Positions 30,801 to 40,584 of a DNA stretch of 64,000 nucleotides are shown here, one piece after another. Each line of letters starts with the position of its first letter. Within the stretch, counting starts at the first letter, position 1. The notes beneath the pieces are model-generated. The model did no database searches, was not told the origin of the DNA, and was given only the letters and a program-made list of their open reading frames with translations. The stretch is from Ifrita kowaldi. Lineage: Eukaryota > Chordata > Aves > Passeriformes > Cinclosomatidae. Made by a program: the position numbers and the translations under genes. Location of the stretch: positions 38,749 through 102,748 of the forward strand of contig VZRS01004464.1 in the NCBI GenBank assembly GCA_013398055.1. The letters are read 5' to 3'.

Positions 30801-33800
30801 GACCCTTCTGCCTCTGAAGATTTTTGGGATAACTGGAGTTGGCTTGTGAATTTTTCATGCTATATGACATTAAATAGAGAAAAAAACACAAACCCTCAAA
30901 GAGTGGGAAAAAAAATCCCTATGTTATAATAACTACACAATGGTGGAAAAACATCTAGGAACTGCACACTGTTACCTTAAGTGCTTCTTCAGGGACTCTC
31001 ATCTCTCCCCTGACCACAGTAAAAAGATTAGTATGTATGAAATGATAAGGAAAATACTAAAAAAATTCTGAATTCACAAGAGGATTTTACAGAAAAGCAA
31101 CAATTGTGCAGCCTATTATGCCACTAGAATGGTGATGGCTTTTAAAATATGTCACCGTTAGGATACCATGCACTATCATACTCATCAAAGCAAATGAAGT
31201 TATTTACTATTTGTAAACAGAAGACTGAATGAATACCTTAGTGTAGTAATAATACAAGTCATTTTTTTTCCATTCAGTAGTTTGCTGAATAATTAATTGT
31301 AATCTTATCCTATATTCTGGTATACAATTGCATATGACACAAATATTTGAGTATTTGCCTGAAAGAAAAGTAGCACTTTTTAGCAACATAGAAGACACAC
31401 ATTAGTGTTCCAAATTGTAACTGGAAGCTGAGGTTTCTTGCAGTGAGAGACAATGAAATGCACTTTATCAATAGTTCAGACCAAGGCAGAATATTCTAAA
31501 CCCTGAGATTTTCTCTAATGTAGGCATTTTTGTAGTAATGAGAACCCTTCACAACCATACTTCTAACAAGAAAAGTGTGTCCCGACAATGTGCATTTTTA
31601 TGGCAAGGATATCATATCCAAATCTCAATTTATCTTCTAACTTCAGAGTGATGTATGTCTGTTCTGGAATCCTCACATCATTCACAAATGTCTACAAAAA
31701 GAAATGAGGCCAGAAAGAAATACGGTTAAATTCCAAAACAATAAAATTAGATTACTTAAATTTAATTTCGTAAGAAAGTTTTCAGCACCACAAATTTTCT
31801 ACTGCTGATTCACAAGGAAACTATAAGCTCAAATTGCCAGATGCTTAATAAACTATGTCAAAAGAAAGGTTAAACACCAGTAGCTAACCAAGTTGCACAC
31901 CGGCCTTGAAAAATTCCTTGCACGTTTAATCTTGTCAGCAATATTCATGGAAGTGTTGATTAATGCTCCCTTGAATTAGCACCTCCACTTACTATTTTTC
32001 TTGTAATTTGCTTTTTCAAACCCAATTAACTGCCAGAACTGATTTATCGTCATATTTGTACAGCATTTAGCATTGGCTATGAGAGTTCTGAGGCAGCTTA
32101 TTTTTAATCCTTGTCAAGGACTTAAGGAAAACATGGACCAAGTTAGTGCATCTGAGTAACACCAAAAATCAGCGGTAATTCAGTATACTGCAACCCTACA
32201 GGATCATTCTACTTCTAACTTAAAAATTCTACAACACGTACATGTTTCTAAACAAAAAACCAGTTGAAATATGCCATTTTATAAGCACTTTGAAGTTGGA
32301 AAAACTTGAATAATTAAATAAGCCAAGAATCTCAATCTTTGAATGGTTCTATCGCTCATAGGAGTCTAGTATTAAATGAACTGTGGTTAGAGAGAAACAA
32401 TCTCCTTCCCCAAAATAGTAAGAGGATCTTCCATTTAATCTTCTTTTTCTAAAGGAAAATGTTTATTTCATTATTTAAAAAATTGTTTACCTACTTCACA
32501 GAAAATATCTTCCATGGGAAATAAGAATAAAAGGTACAACTATTTACTGCTTTGTAAGCATGAAACTTTCAGTAATGTTTCAGCCGTATTTGCTTCACTT
32601 TAACATTCTGAGAGTCCAGAGTAAGAACCTATGTAAAGACTATCCTCAAGGCAATCTAAATTTTAGTAAACCAACAAAATTTAGGTCACCTTGCAGACAT
32701 GTATGTATATTTGCATGTATGCATTTTTCCTCCCAGGTCAGGGTTCTGAAATTCATGTGCATGCAGCATACCCAACACAGAGAACTCCAAAGGCTGTGTG
32801 TGCAGTCTACTGACATCCTCATGTTCCTGAAGGGACTGATGGCAAACAACAACCAAGTCTTAGTTACTTTGCCACTGGAGCTTTAAAATCTCATCACATG
32901 CTTTGGGATGCAAGACAAAGCTAGCTTGAAAAAGCTAGCTACTGTGTAAATAAGGAATCCTTTTCCCCTTTAAATCATTCCATTCACATGATTTCTAAAG
33001 CTTATTCCTCAAATAGTGAGGGTCAACTGTCTTTAAGCCTTCATAAAGTTTGCTAAGCTTTTCACAATCCAGTCCTGAAACATCAGCATGAAAGGACTTT
33101 GCTATCCTGTAAATATTCCTGAGAAGAATGTTATTCAAGAGGGTCATGGGTGTTTAATACTTCTTCAGGTATGTTTTTGAGTTCACAAGTCAAAAGAGAA
33201 AGTACAGTTGAATTCTACTGATACAAGAGAAATATTAATTACATACTAGCAACTGCACACATTTTCTTCAGAAAAGAGAAATTCCTTCGTCTTTTTTGTA
33301 TGAAAAAAAAAATAAAAATAGGACTGTCCAGAATGAGTCACAACAGACTATCAGAAACAAAATTTTACTTCATGTAAAACTGACTCAAATTTACTTTTGC
33401 TTTATTTTCAAATCTAGATGTCCAGGATAAAGACTTCTAGATTTAGAAGTACAGAAAAAAGACTCCTGTAACTTTTTCACTGAACTGAGTGTGAATCAAC
33501 CATATATATAAGAATATTCAGGCATTAGGGCATCAGGTGCAATTACAGTTCAGCTTGTGAAATTATAACACTCATAACACTCAAAACAAAAATATTGGTA
33601 TTAGCCATCTCCCCTTAAACTCTGAACTATCTTGAGTGGTTAAACTGCATTATACCAGGAATGGAGTAGTCCTGTATACTAAGAAAAGTATGTATCTGTT
33701 CTCAAAAGAGATGGGACCAACTGGAGAGATGCAAAATAAACCTTTTGATGAAGTATGTAAAACAAGAAAGGGTAGAAGCTGCTGAAGCACTGCAAGAGAC

Positions 33801-36800
33801 GCTTGGCTGCTAGGGATGTGGTGTTCTCAGAGAAAACAGCAGCTAGACTAGAAGAATTATTAACTAGTTCACCATATGGTACTGAGGCATTGTTCTGCCA
33901 CACAATTAAGTATGGTGTTACAAAAATAATGTGTTTTCTCCTTTAACCTGAAACCAGGTAGGCAGAGGTATGAAAGAAAAGCACAGTGGGAAAATGATAG
34001 TAAGGAAAACACTATGAAGACAAAGAGCAAGGACTGAACTCCTGAGAGTTGATATTCCTTGTCCCAAAACAGTGGGAAGAAAGAGTTCCTTTGATGTCTC
34101 TGAGTAAACAGCTCTAAAGCAACTGAAGCTTCACCTCAAACTTGAGAATGAATTAGATCAAGGGAAGTAAATCACTGAAAGCTCTTTATCAGAGGCAAAA
34201 AAAAGGAGTTGAATGAAGGCCTTTTAACATACATTTCTATTAAATTCCAGTTTTGTGACAAGGCACCAAAAATCTGAAGGTATGCCTACTGACTACAGGA
34301 GTTACAGAATAAGGGAATAAAATCAAATGGCTCAGCAAAAAAATCGCATGTGCCGAACTTATTTTTCATCACTGGCTTGAAACAGTGCACCGACTTTGAA
34401 AATACAGAAGTATATTAAATATTTAAGGACCAAAGTCCTTGTATGTCTACAACTGTTCAAAGGATATAGCCCTTCAGTGGTTTCACGTGGAGTTGAGACT
34501 CTGACTCTTTGGAAGGCTGAGTTAGTTACCTTAAAACACAGAAAAGCTAATAGAGATAGTGGCAGAGTTTTATTTTGAAATGCACTACAAGATCAAAAGG
34601 CAGAACTCTTGAGAGTTCTTCTTCATCTTCTATTGACTTAAGCATTTGACAAAACTATTCACTATCAGTAGCTTTCTAAGTATTATTCAAATAAGCAGTC
34701 ACAGATGAACTCATGATTTTATTCTGTACATATTCATGACAGAGCCCAACATTTAAAGTTATAAAATAACAACCATAACTACTGCAAATACACAGTTCAT
34801 AAAGAAGTACTGAAAAGGCTACAAAATTATGACAAGGTTACTACATTTTTAATAATTTGCTATAATATCACAAACTTTTATAAAAAATGATGCTTAGCTA
34901 GACTATTGAATATGCCATTCCTAGAAAAGCCTTAAACATAAAATGTCATATGAAACTTTACTTTTCTCATAATTTTGGATTTTTCCTGTATTAGGTTGCA
35001 ATGACTTGACACAAATTATTCAGAGATTTTAATAAAAATTACTCTGAAAAACTAAATTAGTTAAATAGATTTTCATACAACATGGTTGTCACATACTTAA
35101 TTTTTTTCCACATATGAAGTACAGTTCAACATTCTTTTCCCTATTATAACAGGAGAAAAAGGAATAGCACATGAAATAAAAGCCATACCATAACTGTACA
35201 TTTTAGAGATTGAAGTGCGTTGGGGTTTTTACACAGTATATTCAAGATTCTGGGTTTTTTTACAACTCTGAAATACAGAAGTATAACATATTCCTTTTTA
35301 TTGTTCTGAGCTTTTCCCACTGCCAAGGCCCCTTATTACTGGAATTAACTGCAGCCCTTTAAAAAACATGCAGTGGAAAACCCCTGCAAAGAGTACACTC
35401 TCCTTTTGAATGTTCCCCCATTTCCAGTCTTACATTAAAAATGCATTAATGTACAATTAACAATTGCTCGAAGAAATCCCAAAACAAAGATACAGAACAC
35501 CATGAGGAGCTATCCATTTCTGATGTTAACTTACCCCATTCAAGCTGCCCAAATCCTTCACCAAGTGTTCATCTGTAGAGGCATCATAGTTGAGTACAGC
35601 ATGCTGCTTGTCCACACTCCGTGACTAAAATATATTAAAGAAAATAAAATAAGGTATTTGAAAACCACATAAAGTGGTTATGGCTATTTCAAGCACTGTG
35701 ATTATTTTCTTTCTACATAGCACATTTATTTAAATTATATAAAAAAGGTAGTCCCACATATGAAAAAGACAATCTCTAACCCAAATCTGGGTACCCACAG
35801 CAGAATCCTAAAATTAATTCAGAATAATTGTATTTTCTTAATGTTTCCATAAATACGATGGTAAGTCAGATCCAGATACATCTCATCCAAAGGTTTTATT
35901 TTTTTTCAGTCCACTCTAGTATCACTGATGTTTAATCTAATATCATCAACTTCACTTTATTTCTTACTCTCTCTCTCTCTCCCCTTAATTACATGCATCT
36001 TTCAAATCAGGACTATGATTCCAGGGTGTTGCTGCTCTCTCTGAAACACACCATTTCCTGTCACACATCTGGGATAATTACCATAGTATACAAGCATTCA
36101 AATTGTTTCTCCTTGATCTCAACTTCCTGAACCAATTAGCTACATCAGCCTCATCACTAAATGTCTGAGCAGTTCCTGAATTACTATTCCCATCAGTTCT
36201 GACTTTCTCAGTCCTTCGTTAAGCACTTCAGTATCAATTTATTTATTTAAGGAATTCTTTACTTCACATCCAAACATCACCACACAGATGAGGAACAATC
36301 CTTGCTACTATTTCATCCAAGAACAGCAGCTCTGTAACAGTCAAGTCCCTCTTTCAGCACTCACTCATGGCCAAGGGTTTGCAGCCTGGGGTGTTGATGG
36401 CAAGCAAGGGAGATGGGGCTGGATTATGTCTCCTTCACGGATGCATATGGTCAGCACCTGGACATCTACAAGAGTTCCCAAGTGAATGGAGACCACAGCT
36501 CGTCTTCTCCATCTGCCCACACTTGATCTCACGTTTGCCAGTAATTCTGCTAGTGCACTGTCACAACATGATTGCACAGCAGCAAATTCCTTCCACCAGC
36601 ATTCTTCCTAATTTCAGGTTTGCATCTTCTATCCCTGCTACTCAACTCATTTTTCAGGACTGTATTGCACAGACAATGGTACATTTCTGTCTGAGACTTC
36701 TGTGACTTCTGTGTATCAGCATTTGTGGTCTGTCAGTTCTAGGAGTCCTGCCTTACCAGTGCACTAGCCAGTTCAAGGCATCAAGACATACAATTACTGC

Positions 36801-39800
36801 TCCTAAGGAAATGTTTTCTCTTGCAATCCCATAGTTACCACCTCATTCCTTTCCCTGTTTCTTGAGACTTGCTGCTATTATTTTCCTTATTTTCAATTTA
36901 CTGTCTCATTCTTCCTTTCCATGTAATTTTTTGACTGCTTTGCTTTCTCCTCAAGTAAAATCAGTGTTCTTCTGCTTATACTTACTATTTTATTTTTAGA
37001 CTTTTTATTTTGCTCTGCATTTTGGGGGGCTATAGTGGGAGGGCAGGATATCAAAGAGGAGTGGAGAACAAGGAAGAGACAGACAAATGAACAAGTTCCC
37101 TGCCAATATGAGCTGCACTAATATACTACATCAGTTAAGTGTCTTTAATGGCAGATGAAGGCACAGCAACATGGTTCATTTTCTACTAACTTAGTAACCT
37201 TTCAAGTGAAAACAATCTCAATACAATGAAATTCATTGATGTGCATGTTCTGCTGAGCCTACAATATCAAGCAGAGATTACATTTTTCCACACTCAAGTG
37301 GAACCAATGCACCAAGAATTACCCTATTTTTACCTAAGCTATTGAAAAAAATTCTTAACTTCTTTCAACATTGTTATTCAAATACATACTGTATTTATAA
37401 TAATTTATTTAATTATTTTTATGTGCCATGTCCTATTAAAAATAAATTAAAACAGAAAGGACAGAAAAAGATCCCCAAAGCTTTCTGATACTGTATCACA
37501 TCATCCAAAATGCTAAGAATGATAACTCAAGACTGTGGCTTTTACAGAAACGCTTGAAATTCTGAAGAACATTACAGTTCTCCTCAGGTTCAGATTACTT
37601 GCATATAATTGGACATATTTTTATTCATTTCAGCTGATCTTTACAGGTGCAAAGACTGTGCAAGTCTTATAAATGCCTTTTTTCCTTTGGCTTTGTTATT
37701 GCAGCCTTCCATGCAAATTCAAGGGCTTTTAAAATTCCTTTTTATAAGACTGTGGTGCCCTGGCTGGCAGCTAAACACCACACAGCTGCTCACTCAGCCT
37801 CCGCTGCCCCAGCGGGATGTGGGATAGAATAGGAAGAGCAAAAGGAAAGAACTCATGGGTCAAATGTCAGCAGCAAAAGAAAGAGGAAGAAGGAAGAAGA
37901 AGTAAAACAAACCAAGTGATGAGAAGGCAATCACCACCTCCCACAAGCAGCCCAGTGCCCAGACAGTCTTTGAGCAGTGGGTATCCTCCCCAAAGCCCCC
38001 ACTCCTCAGTTTTCATTGCCAAGCACAACACACTGTATGTCACAGGGTCAGTTTGGATCAGCTGTCCTGGTTGTGCTTCCTCTCCACTTCCTGTGCACCC
38101 CCCCAACCAAGTGTGTGCAGGAGGAGCAGAGTGAGAGAATGCCTTGAAACTGCACACATGCTGCTCAGCACCAGCTGAAATAGTGGTGTGTTATCAACAG
38201 TGTTTTGGTCACAAATCCAAAACATAGTACTGTAATGGCTTCTATTAAAAAAACCCCACCAACCAGCCAGATCCAGTACAAAGATTTAGATATGACTGCA
38301 GAAATAAGAATCACAGAATAACTGCAGAAAGAACCATACGAATATAAAGAGGAAAATCTCATCCTCAGTTTAAAAAAATTTGTAATTGGTATTACTTTAG
38401 ATAGATACTCTTCAATTCAATCCAGACTACTAAGAAAATATTCAGAATACAGAAAATAAATGCATTTTTCTTTGCAAATAATTCCGATATTGTGAATAAT
38501 ATAGTTTGGTTTTTTTCTTGGAGATGATTTCTCCATCAACATTCAAAAAAGATTTCTAACCACAAAGGTGAAAGAAGGGGAAAATGTAGTATTTATCCAC
38601 AAGCAGGCTGATGCAGTTGAGCAGCTAGTTAAACAGGAAGACTTCACAATATTTATAAAAAAAGGCAAACTGTATTCCCAGATGTGAACAAAGCCTCTTA
38701 GAACAACAGTGTTAGGTACAGATCTGAGGTCTATCAAGCATGAAACAGAGTTGAAATTCTTTTCATTAAAGCCTTTATAACATGTTTTCTGTCAAGCAAT
38801 TATGAATAAAAGCATTAAATTCTGCTTTCTTTATCATGCATTGTCCACATGCTTTGCAGTAAGAGAACAACCAAGTTGTCAAGAGTGGAAAGGAAGGTCC
38901 TGCACAAAGAGCTATACATACAGAACAAGAACACATTATTAGCTTCTCTTTTGGTGGGATCCGCCCCCTGAAGCACTGTGTGGTGTTACAGTCATGCTGG
39001 CATGTAGACCTAACATACCAGCAGGCTAAAAAGAATATTCTTGAAAGTCACCAGGCCCTTGATTTTTTTCACTAACTCTGAAGTAAATACACGACAAATA
39101 ATGTTTGTAAATAACTCAAATCTATTCACAGTATTAATCAAAGAGGCAGCTACCTTTGAAGGTGAAGTTCAGTAACACAAAAGAATAAATGCTTCACTCT
39201 AAGAACTGATCTACCACGGATGGCATAGCAGAAAAGAAAGAAGAAACTCCCTTATTCACAGACAACAGCCCTCTAAAACAAGTTACTAGTAAAATAAAAG
39301 CATTTCTGGATTATAACCTACTGAGCAGGAACCAGTTGGGTGGGGCATTTTGGTTGCTTTTCTTTTGTTGTTGTTTTGGATGTTGGTGGGTTTATCTGTG
39401 TGTTTGTTGTTTGTCTGTGGTTTTTTTAATACTTCCCACATAAACAACCAAGACATCATCCTGTCTATAGTAAAGAGAAATTAAGAGTATTTTCAACTGC
39501 TTTCTAACACCACCAATAAAACATCTGAATGCCTTCTGAGGCTGAGAGCCAAACACAGTTTACTAGAGATGCTACATTCTGAGTATTACACATAGGATTA
39601 CATCTCCAGGCACTTCATTTGCAAGTAAGATTCTAATCTGGCCAATAATGGCTGCGTACGCAACTTTCAGGAACAAAATATCCAAAAGAAAATATTTTAT
39701 TGAATGGTAGGAAGGGTTGAGAACATTATTTTGAAGCTCAATCTTCTTAAGAGCTCTATGGTAAACAAAGATTTAAGAAGAAACTCCCAAAATACTACCA

Positions 39801-40584
39801 TTAGTCATTAAAAAAAATATATTTTAGAAAAAGGCAGCTCAAAGGACTACAGCTTTGACAGGGCAAAGTGTGTGCAATATGGCTACATAACAACACAGCC
39901 ACACACATCTAAGAGTTCCACAGAGTGATCCTCTAAGTTGAGGAAGTTACTGAAGGATCAAGCTATTTTGACTCGTGTACTTTCAATTCTACTGAAACTG
40001 AGTCACTCAACTTCCTTAGAGATAGAGAAATACTCTTCTCTACTAATTCCATTTTCCTTTGTACAACACAATCAGGGCATAGGGACAGAGTTACATCAAA
40101 TCACGTGACTAAATTAGATTACAAGTTGCTGAAAAAAGAAGGCTCCTTTCAAAAGCAGCCAGCTCTCTTAACATTATCACATTTTATGGAACACAGTCTA
40201 CTTACTTTACTGGTCACATTGCAAAATTTATTTCATCTTCTATTCTTGCATTCTGCATGTGACTTATGCGAAGAAAATGTGATTCTCTGTACTTAAGCAG
40301 TAATTGCATGATTGATGGCAATACATTTAAACTATTTTTTTTTCCTATAGACACAAAAGATTCTTCAAAACAACTGCTCCCCCAACATCTGGGGAATTTA
40401 TTTTTCAAAAGGAATGCATGAAGCTGCTGCATTAAGTTCACAGTTTGAGCAGTTGCACATGGAAGGTTGATACAATTACCTGTAACATCAGCTCACAGTC
40501 ATCTCTTCCAACAAAAATCATTTCTCGTGGCAGCCTATGTCGGGTGCCTCCACTGCTCACCAAAAACCAGGATGTTAAGCTCAT
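3660..40584 (-). CDS. CEP170: CEP170, centrosomal protein 170 kDa, N-terminal 634 codons (9 exons; 3' part outside window)
   Basis: Spliced minus-strand gene. The nine exons join into 634 codons with matching phases, and the translation closely follows what I remember of vertebrate CEP170. The family is a subdistal-appendage and spindle-associated centrosomal protein of about 1,580 residues, reported to bind PLK1 and kinesin-13 motors; its C-terminal half carries microtubule- and centrosome-targeting regions and is not in this window. What is present is an FHA domain (about residues 1-95) followed by a long, hydrophilic, Ser/Lys/Glu-rich, probably disordered region (about 112-634). The FHA landmarks are visible: Gly26-Arg27, Ser36/Ser38 with His43, and Asn64-Gly65. 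Eight of the nine visible donors are GT; the third is AT of a U12-type intron. CEP170B is the main alternative, but the linker after the FHA domain fits CEP170. The start is supported by an in-frame upstream stop in the same exon. Confidence 0.97.
7622..8035 (+). mobile_element. CR1 LINE 3' end, about 410 bp
   Basis: Follows the well-known CR1 RT-tail and 3' UTR order: GGAGCTCAGCAGGGGCCACC, a mid block with GGCTTTGGGGTTACCTAACA and CAGCCAGGCTCCTCACAGTG, TTTTTTTCATTTTGAGGACA, then the 3' block with CTTTCCAGC and a TGTGATTCTGTG end. The reading frame is disrupted. Antisense to CEP170. Confidence 0.9.
10158..10184 (+). repeat. (GATT)n microsatellite
   Basis: About six tandem tetranucleotide units (gat followed by gatt repeats). 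Confidence 0.9.
15118..15221 (+). mobile_element. CR1 LINE 3' tail, short, possibly starting nearer 15.08 kb
   Basis: Carries the CR1 3' UTR series GGCACATGGTGTGATTCTTG, GTCCTGCATAGGGCTGGGAG, TTTGACTCAGTGATCC, then CCCTTCCAGCTCAGCATATT and a CTGTGA end. Orientation is antisense to CEP170. The 5' boundary is uncertain. Confidence 0.8.
16498..17141 (-). CDS. CEP170: CEP170 coding exon 8 (residues 370-584)
   Basis: The largest exon in the window: 644 bases, 214 complete codons. It begins with [13 protein letters not shown] and has a His-rich stretch. Around 430-448 it reads [20 protein letters not shown], where a basic RKRR run precedes Ser residues. It then has [10 protein letters not shown] and [12 protein letters not shown], and near its end [13 protein letters not shown] and ARKMIDK. 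It is hydrophilic and probably disordered. Acceptor ctgtag, donor AAG/gtgaga (phase 0). Confidence 0.97.
17142..19780 (-). other. CEP170: CEP170 coding intron 7 (2.6 kb)
   Basis: AT-rich intron between the two largest exons. Only an AT-alternating microsatellite near 18.05 kb stands out. No recognisable mobile element and no convincing extra exon. Confidence 0.85.
18019..18080. repeat. AT/CA-alternating low-complexity microsatellite
   Basis: Runs of TATATA, ACACACAC and TATATGTATATAATATATAA. Self-complementary and likely polymorphic in length. Confidence 0.8.
19781..20257 (-). CDS. CEP170: CEP170 coding exon 7 (residues 211-369)
   Basis: A 477-base exon with 158 complete codons between split glycines. 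Recognisable blocks are [14 protein letters not shown] (about 233-246), a second copy of the EIPTK motif (about 260-264), [16 protein letters not shown] (about 275-290), [11 protein letters not shown] (about 333-343) and [10 protein letters not shown] at the end. All are CEP170 hallmarks. There is no transmembrane or signal sequence. Acceptor cctaatag, donor AAAG/gtaaag. Confidence 0.97.
21591..21611 (+). repeat. poly-A tract
   Basis: A-run broken by a single G. It is not clearly attached to a retroposed copy. Confidence 0.7.
22789..22820 (+). repeat. perfect 16-bp tandem duplication
   Basis: The 16-mer AAAATACCTGAAGTAT occurs twice, back to back without mismatch, which suggests a recent slippage or duplication event. 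Confidence 0.9.
23578..23951 (+). mobile_element. CR1 LINE 3' end with ATTCT-type terminal repeat
   Basis: Shows the CR1 block order GAGGGAGCTGGGTTTGTTTA, AAGAAGAGGAGGTTCAGGTG, GGAGTCACTGTCCCTGGAGG, GGATGATCTTGAAGTATCTT and CCAACCTTGGTGATTTC. It ends in a TTCTATTCTACTCTATTCTA-like expanded terminal microsatellite. Antisense to CEP170. Confidence 0.9.
27930..28064 (-). CDS. CEP170: CEP170 coding exon 6 (residues 166-210)
   Basis: A 135-base exon. After the split Asp166 it reads [20 protein letters not shown], a tryptophan-bearing block that is strongly conserved in the CEP170 versions I remember, followed by an acidic/Lys-rich variable stretch ending in TGAS. Acceptor tttatag, donor TCGG/gtaagt. 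Confidence 0.95.
29056..29227 (+). mobile_element. CR1 LINE 3' tail
   Basis: Contains GGATGCCCCATCCCTGAGGG, CAGGTTGGATGAGGCTTTGA, GCAACCTGGTCTGGTG, CTGTCCCTGG and an end reading CCAACCCAAACCATTCCATA ATTCTAT, all standard CR1 3' sequence. Confidence 0.9.
29675..30150 (-). mobile_element. CR1 LINE 3' end, about 475 bp, same strand as CEP170
   Basis: Read on the plus strand it starts with the reversed CR1 tail (AGAGAATGGTTTGGGTTGGA) and runs through CATCCACAAACTCTCTGGAC, CAACCTGTTCAAGTGGCTCA, TGAGGTCTCCCTGGAGTCTT, TCTAGGCTGAACAACTC and GAGCTGGATGCAGTACAACC. It is 5'-truncated in the RT tail region. Confidence 0.92.
30697..30859 (-). CDS. CEP170: CEP170 coding exon 5 (residues 112-165)
   Basis: A 163-base exon of 54 codons plus one base. 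It opens with [16 protein letters not shown] and contains a Ser/Lys-rich low-complexity stretch, then [15 protein letters not shown]. It looks like a disordered linker just after the FHA domain; the many serines are potential phosphosites, which is inference. It is separated from exon 4 by only 116 nt. Acceptor catatag, donor ATGG/gtaagg (phase 1). Confidence 0.95.
30860..30975 (-). other. CEP170: CEP170 coding intron 4 (116 nt)
   Basis: Very short intron (gtaaca ... tatag) between coding exons 4 and 5, only 116 nt against kilobase-scale neighbours. It sits immediately downstream of the U12-type intron and its 59-nt exon. Confidence 0.92.
30976..31034 (-). CDS. CEP170: CEP170 coding exon 4 (end of FHA domain, residues 92-111)
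   Basis: Fifty-nine bases supplying the last two bases of Asp92 and then 19 codons, starting [19 protein letters not shown]. It completes the last FHA strand and enters the linker. Its acceptor is the AC of the U12-type intron (minus strand ...ttcatac/ATACTAAT). Its donor is an ordinary AAG/gtaaca. Confidence 0.95.
31035..31612 (-). other. CEP170: U12-type AT-AC intron inside the FHA domain (coding intron 3)
   Basis: This 578-nt intron starts with ATATCCTT (31612-31605), which matches the minor-spliceosome donor consensus at all eight positions, and ends in AC (31036-31035). A branch-site-like TTCCTTATC lies on the minus strand at 31052-31044, about 10 nt before the acceptor, and differs from the consensus TTCCTTAAC at one base. 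Neither edge has a GT or AG that would keep the frame and protein. Joining at AT-AC restores Gly-Tyr-Asp-Thr-Asn, as in remembered CEP170. Confidence 0.93.
31613..31691 (-). CDS. CEP170: CEP170 coding exon 3 (residues 66-91, FHA domain)
   Basis: Seventy-nine bases. It begins [20 protein letters not shown] and ends in FGY plus the first base of Asp92. It continues the FHA beta-sandwich after the Asn-Gly turn. The acceptor is a normal tttgtag. The donor is not GT: the exon ends GGATATG and the intron begins ATATCCTT, the U12-class AT-AC donor. Confidence 0.96.
31692..35534 (-). other. CEP170: CEP170 coding intron 2 (3.8 kb)
   Basis: AT-rich. No recognisable transposon or extra exon. It includes the closely spaced direct and palindromic AAGCTAGCT copies near 32.92-32.94 kb. 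A 108-codon plus-strand open frame at 32560-32886 has no family resemblance. Confidence 0.85.
35535..35624 (-). CDS. CEP170: CEP170 coding exon 2 (residues 36-65, FHA core)
   Basis: Ninety bases, 30 codons, phase 0 at both ends. It begins [14 protein letters not shown] and ends LGSLNG. This is the most diagnostic FHA segment: the Ser-x-x-x-x-His stretch (Ser38 to His43) and the Asn-Gly turn (64-65) are the residues that shape the phosphothreonine pocket. The acceptor is attttag and the donor GGG/gtaagt. Confidence 0.97.
35966..35985 (+). repeat. (CT)n microsatellite
   Basis: About eight CT units followed by CCCC. Confidence 0.85.
37751..38280 (-). mobile_element. Solo LTR of an avian endogenous retrovirus, degraded
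   Basis: About 530 bp bounded by TG...CA-type ends (TGTGGTGCCC at left, CCAGTACA at right, so TGTACTGG starts it on the minus strand). Internal blocks match an LTR I recognise from bird genomes: CTGGCAGCTAAACACCACAC, GGTCAGTTTGGATCAGCTGT and TCACAAATCCAAAACATAGT. No gag, pol or env sequence adjoins it, so it is a solo LTR with no coding capacity. Flanks AAGAC and AAGAT could be a decayed 5-bp target duplication. The family name is not certain. Open frames across it are not genes. Confidence 0.8.
39341..39428 (+). repeat. G/T-rich low-complexity tract
   Basis: Runs of TTG and TTTG, almost without A or C for about 85 bases. On the minus (transcribed) strand this is C/A-rich. Confidence 0.7.
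40480..40584 (-). CDS. CEP170: CEP170 coding exon 1 (start codon, residues 1-35)
   Basis: Encodes 35 residues beginning [20 protein letters not shown] and ending in MLQ, the first strands of the FHA domain, with the conserved Gly26-Arg27 that contacts phosphothreonine peptides in FHA domains generally. The ATG is at 40584-40582 with A at -3. An in-frame TGA lies 13 codons upstream in the same exon, so the coding start cannot extend upstream within this exon. The donor is CAG/gtaatt, phase 0. Confidence 0.97.

Larger units (their letters stand above)
35625..40479 (-). other. CEP170: CEP170 coding intron 1 (4.9 kb)
   Basis: Contains a CT microsatellite, a block of higher GC near 36.3-36.7 kb that I cannot name, an LTR (37.75-38.28 kb) and a G/T-rich tract (39.34-39.43 kb). 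No convincing exon. Confidence 0.85.

Noticed and set aside
31035..31612. Ordinary GT-AG boundaries for coding intron 3
   Set aside because: No GT lies at the exon 3 end and no AG at the exon 4 start that would preserve the frame and conserved residues. The AT-AC pair with U12 consensus fits exactly.
32560..32886. 108-codon plus-strand frame in coding intron 2
   Set aside because: No recognisable domain, ordinary intronic composition, and a frame of that length occurs by chance in 64 kb.
32918..32940. Repeated AAGCTAGCT palindromes as an operator-like site
   Set aside because: Two 9-10 bp copies only, in intron sequence. Too short to support a function.
37817..38157. Overlapping 105- and 96-codon frames as novel proteins
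   Set aside because: They fall inside the LTR sequence and are compositionally biased (Pro/Ser or Leu/Gly). There is no independent coding evidence.
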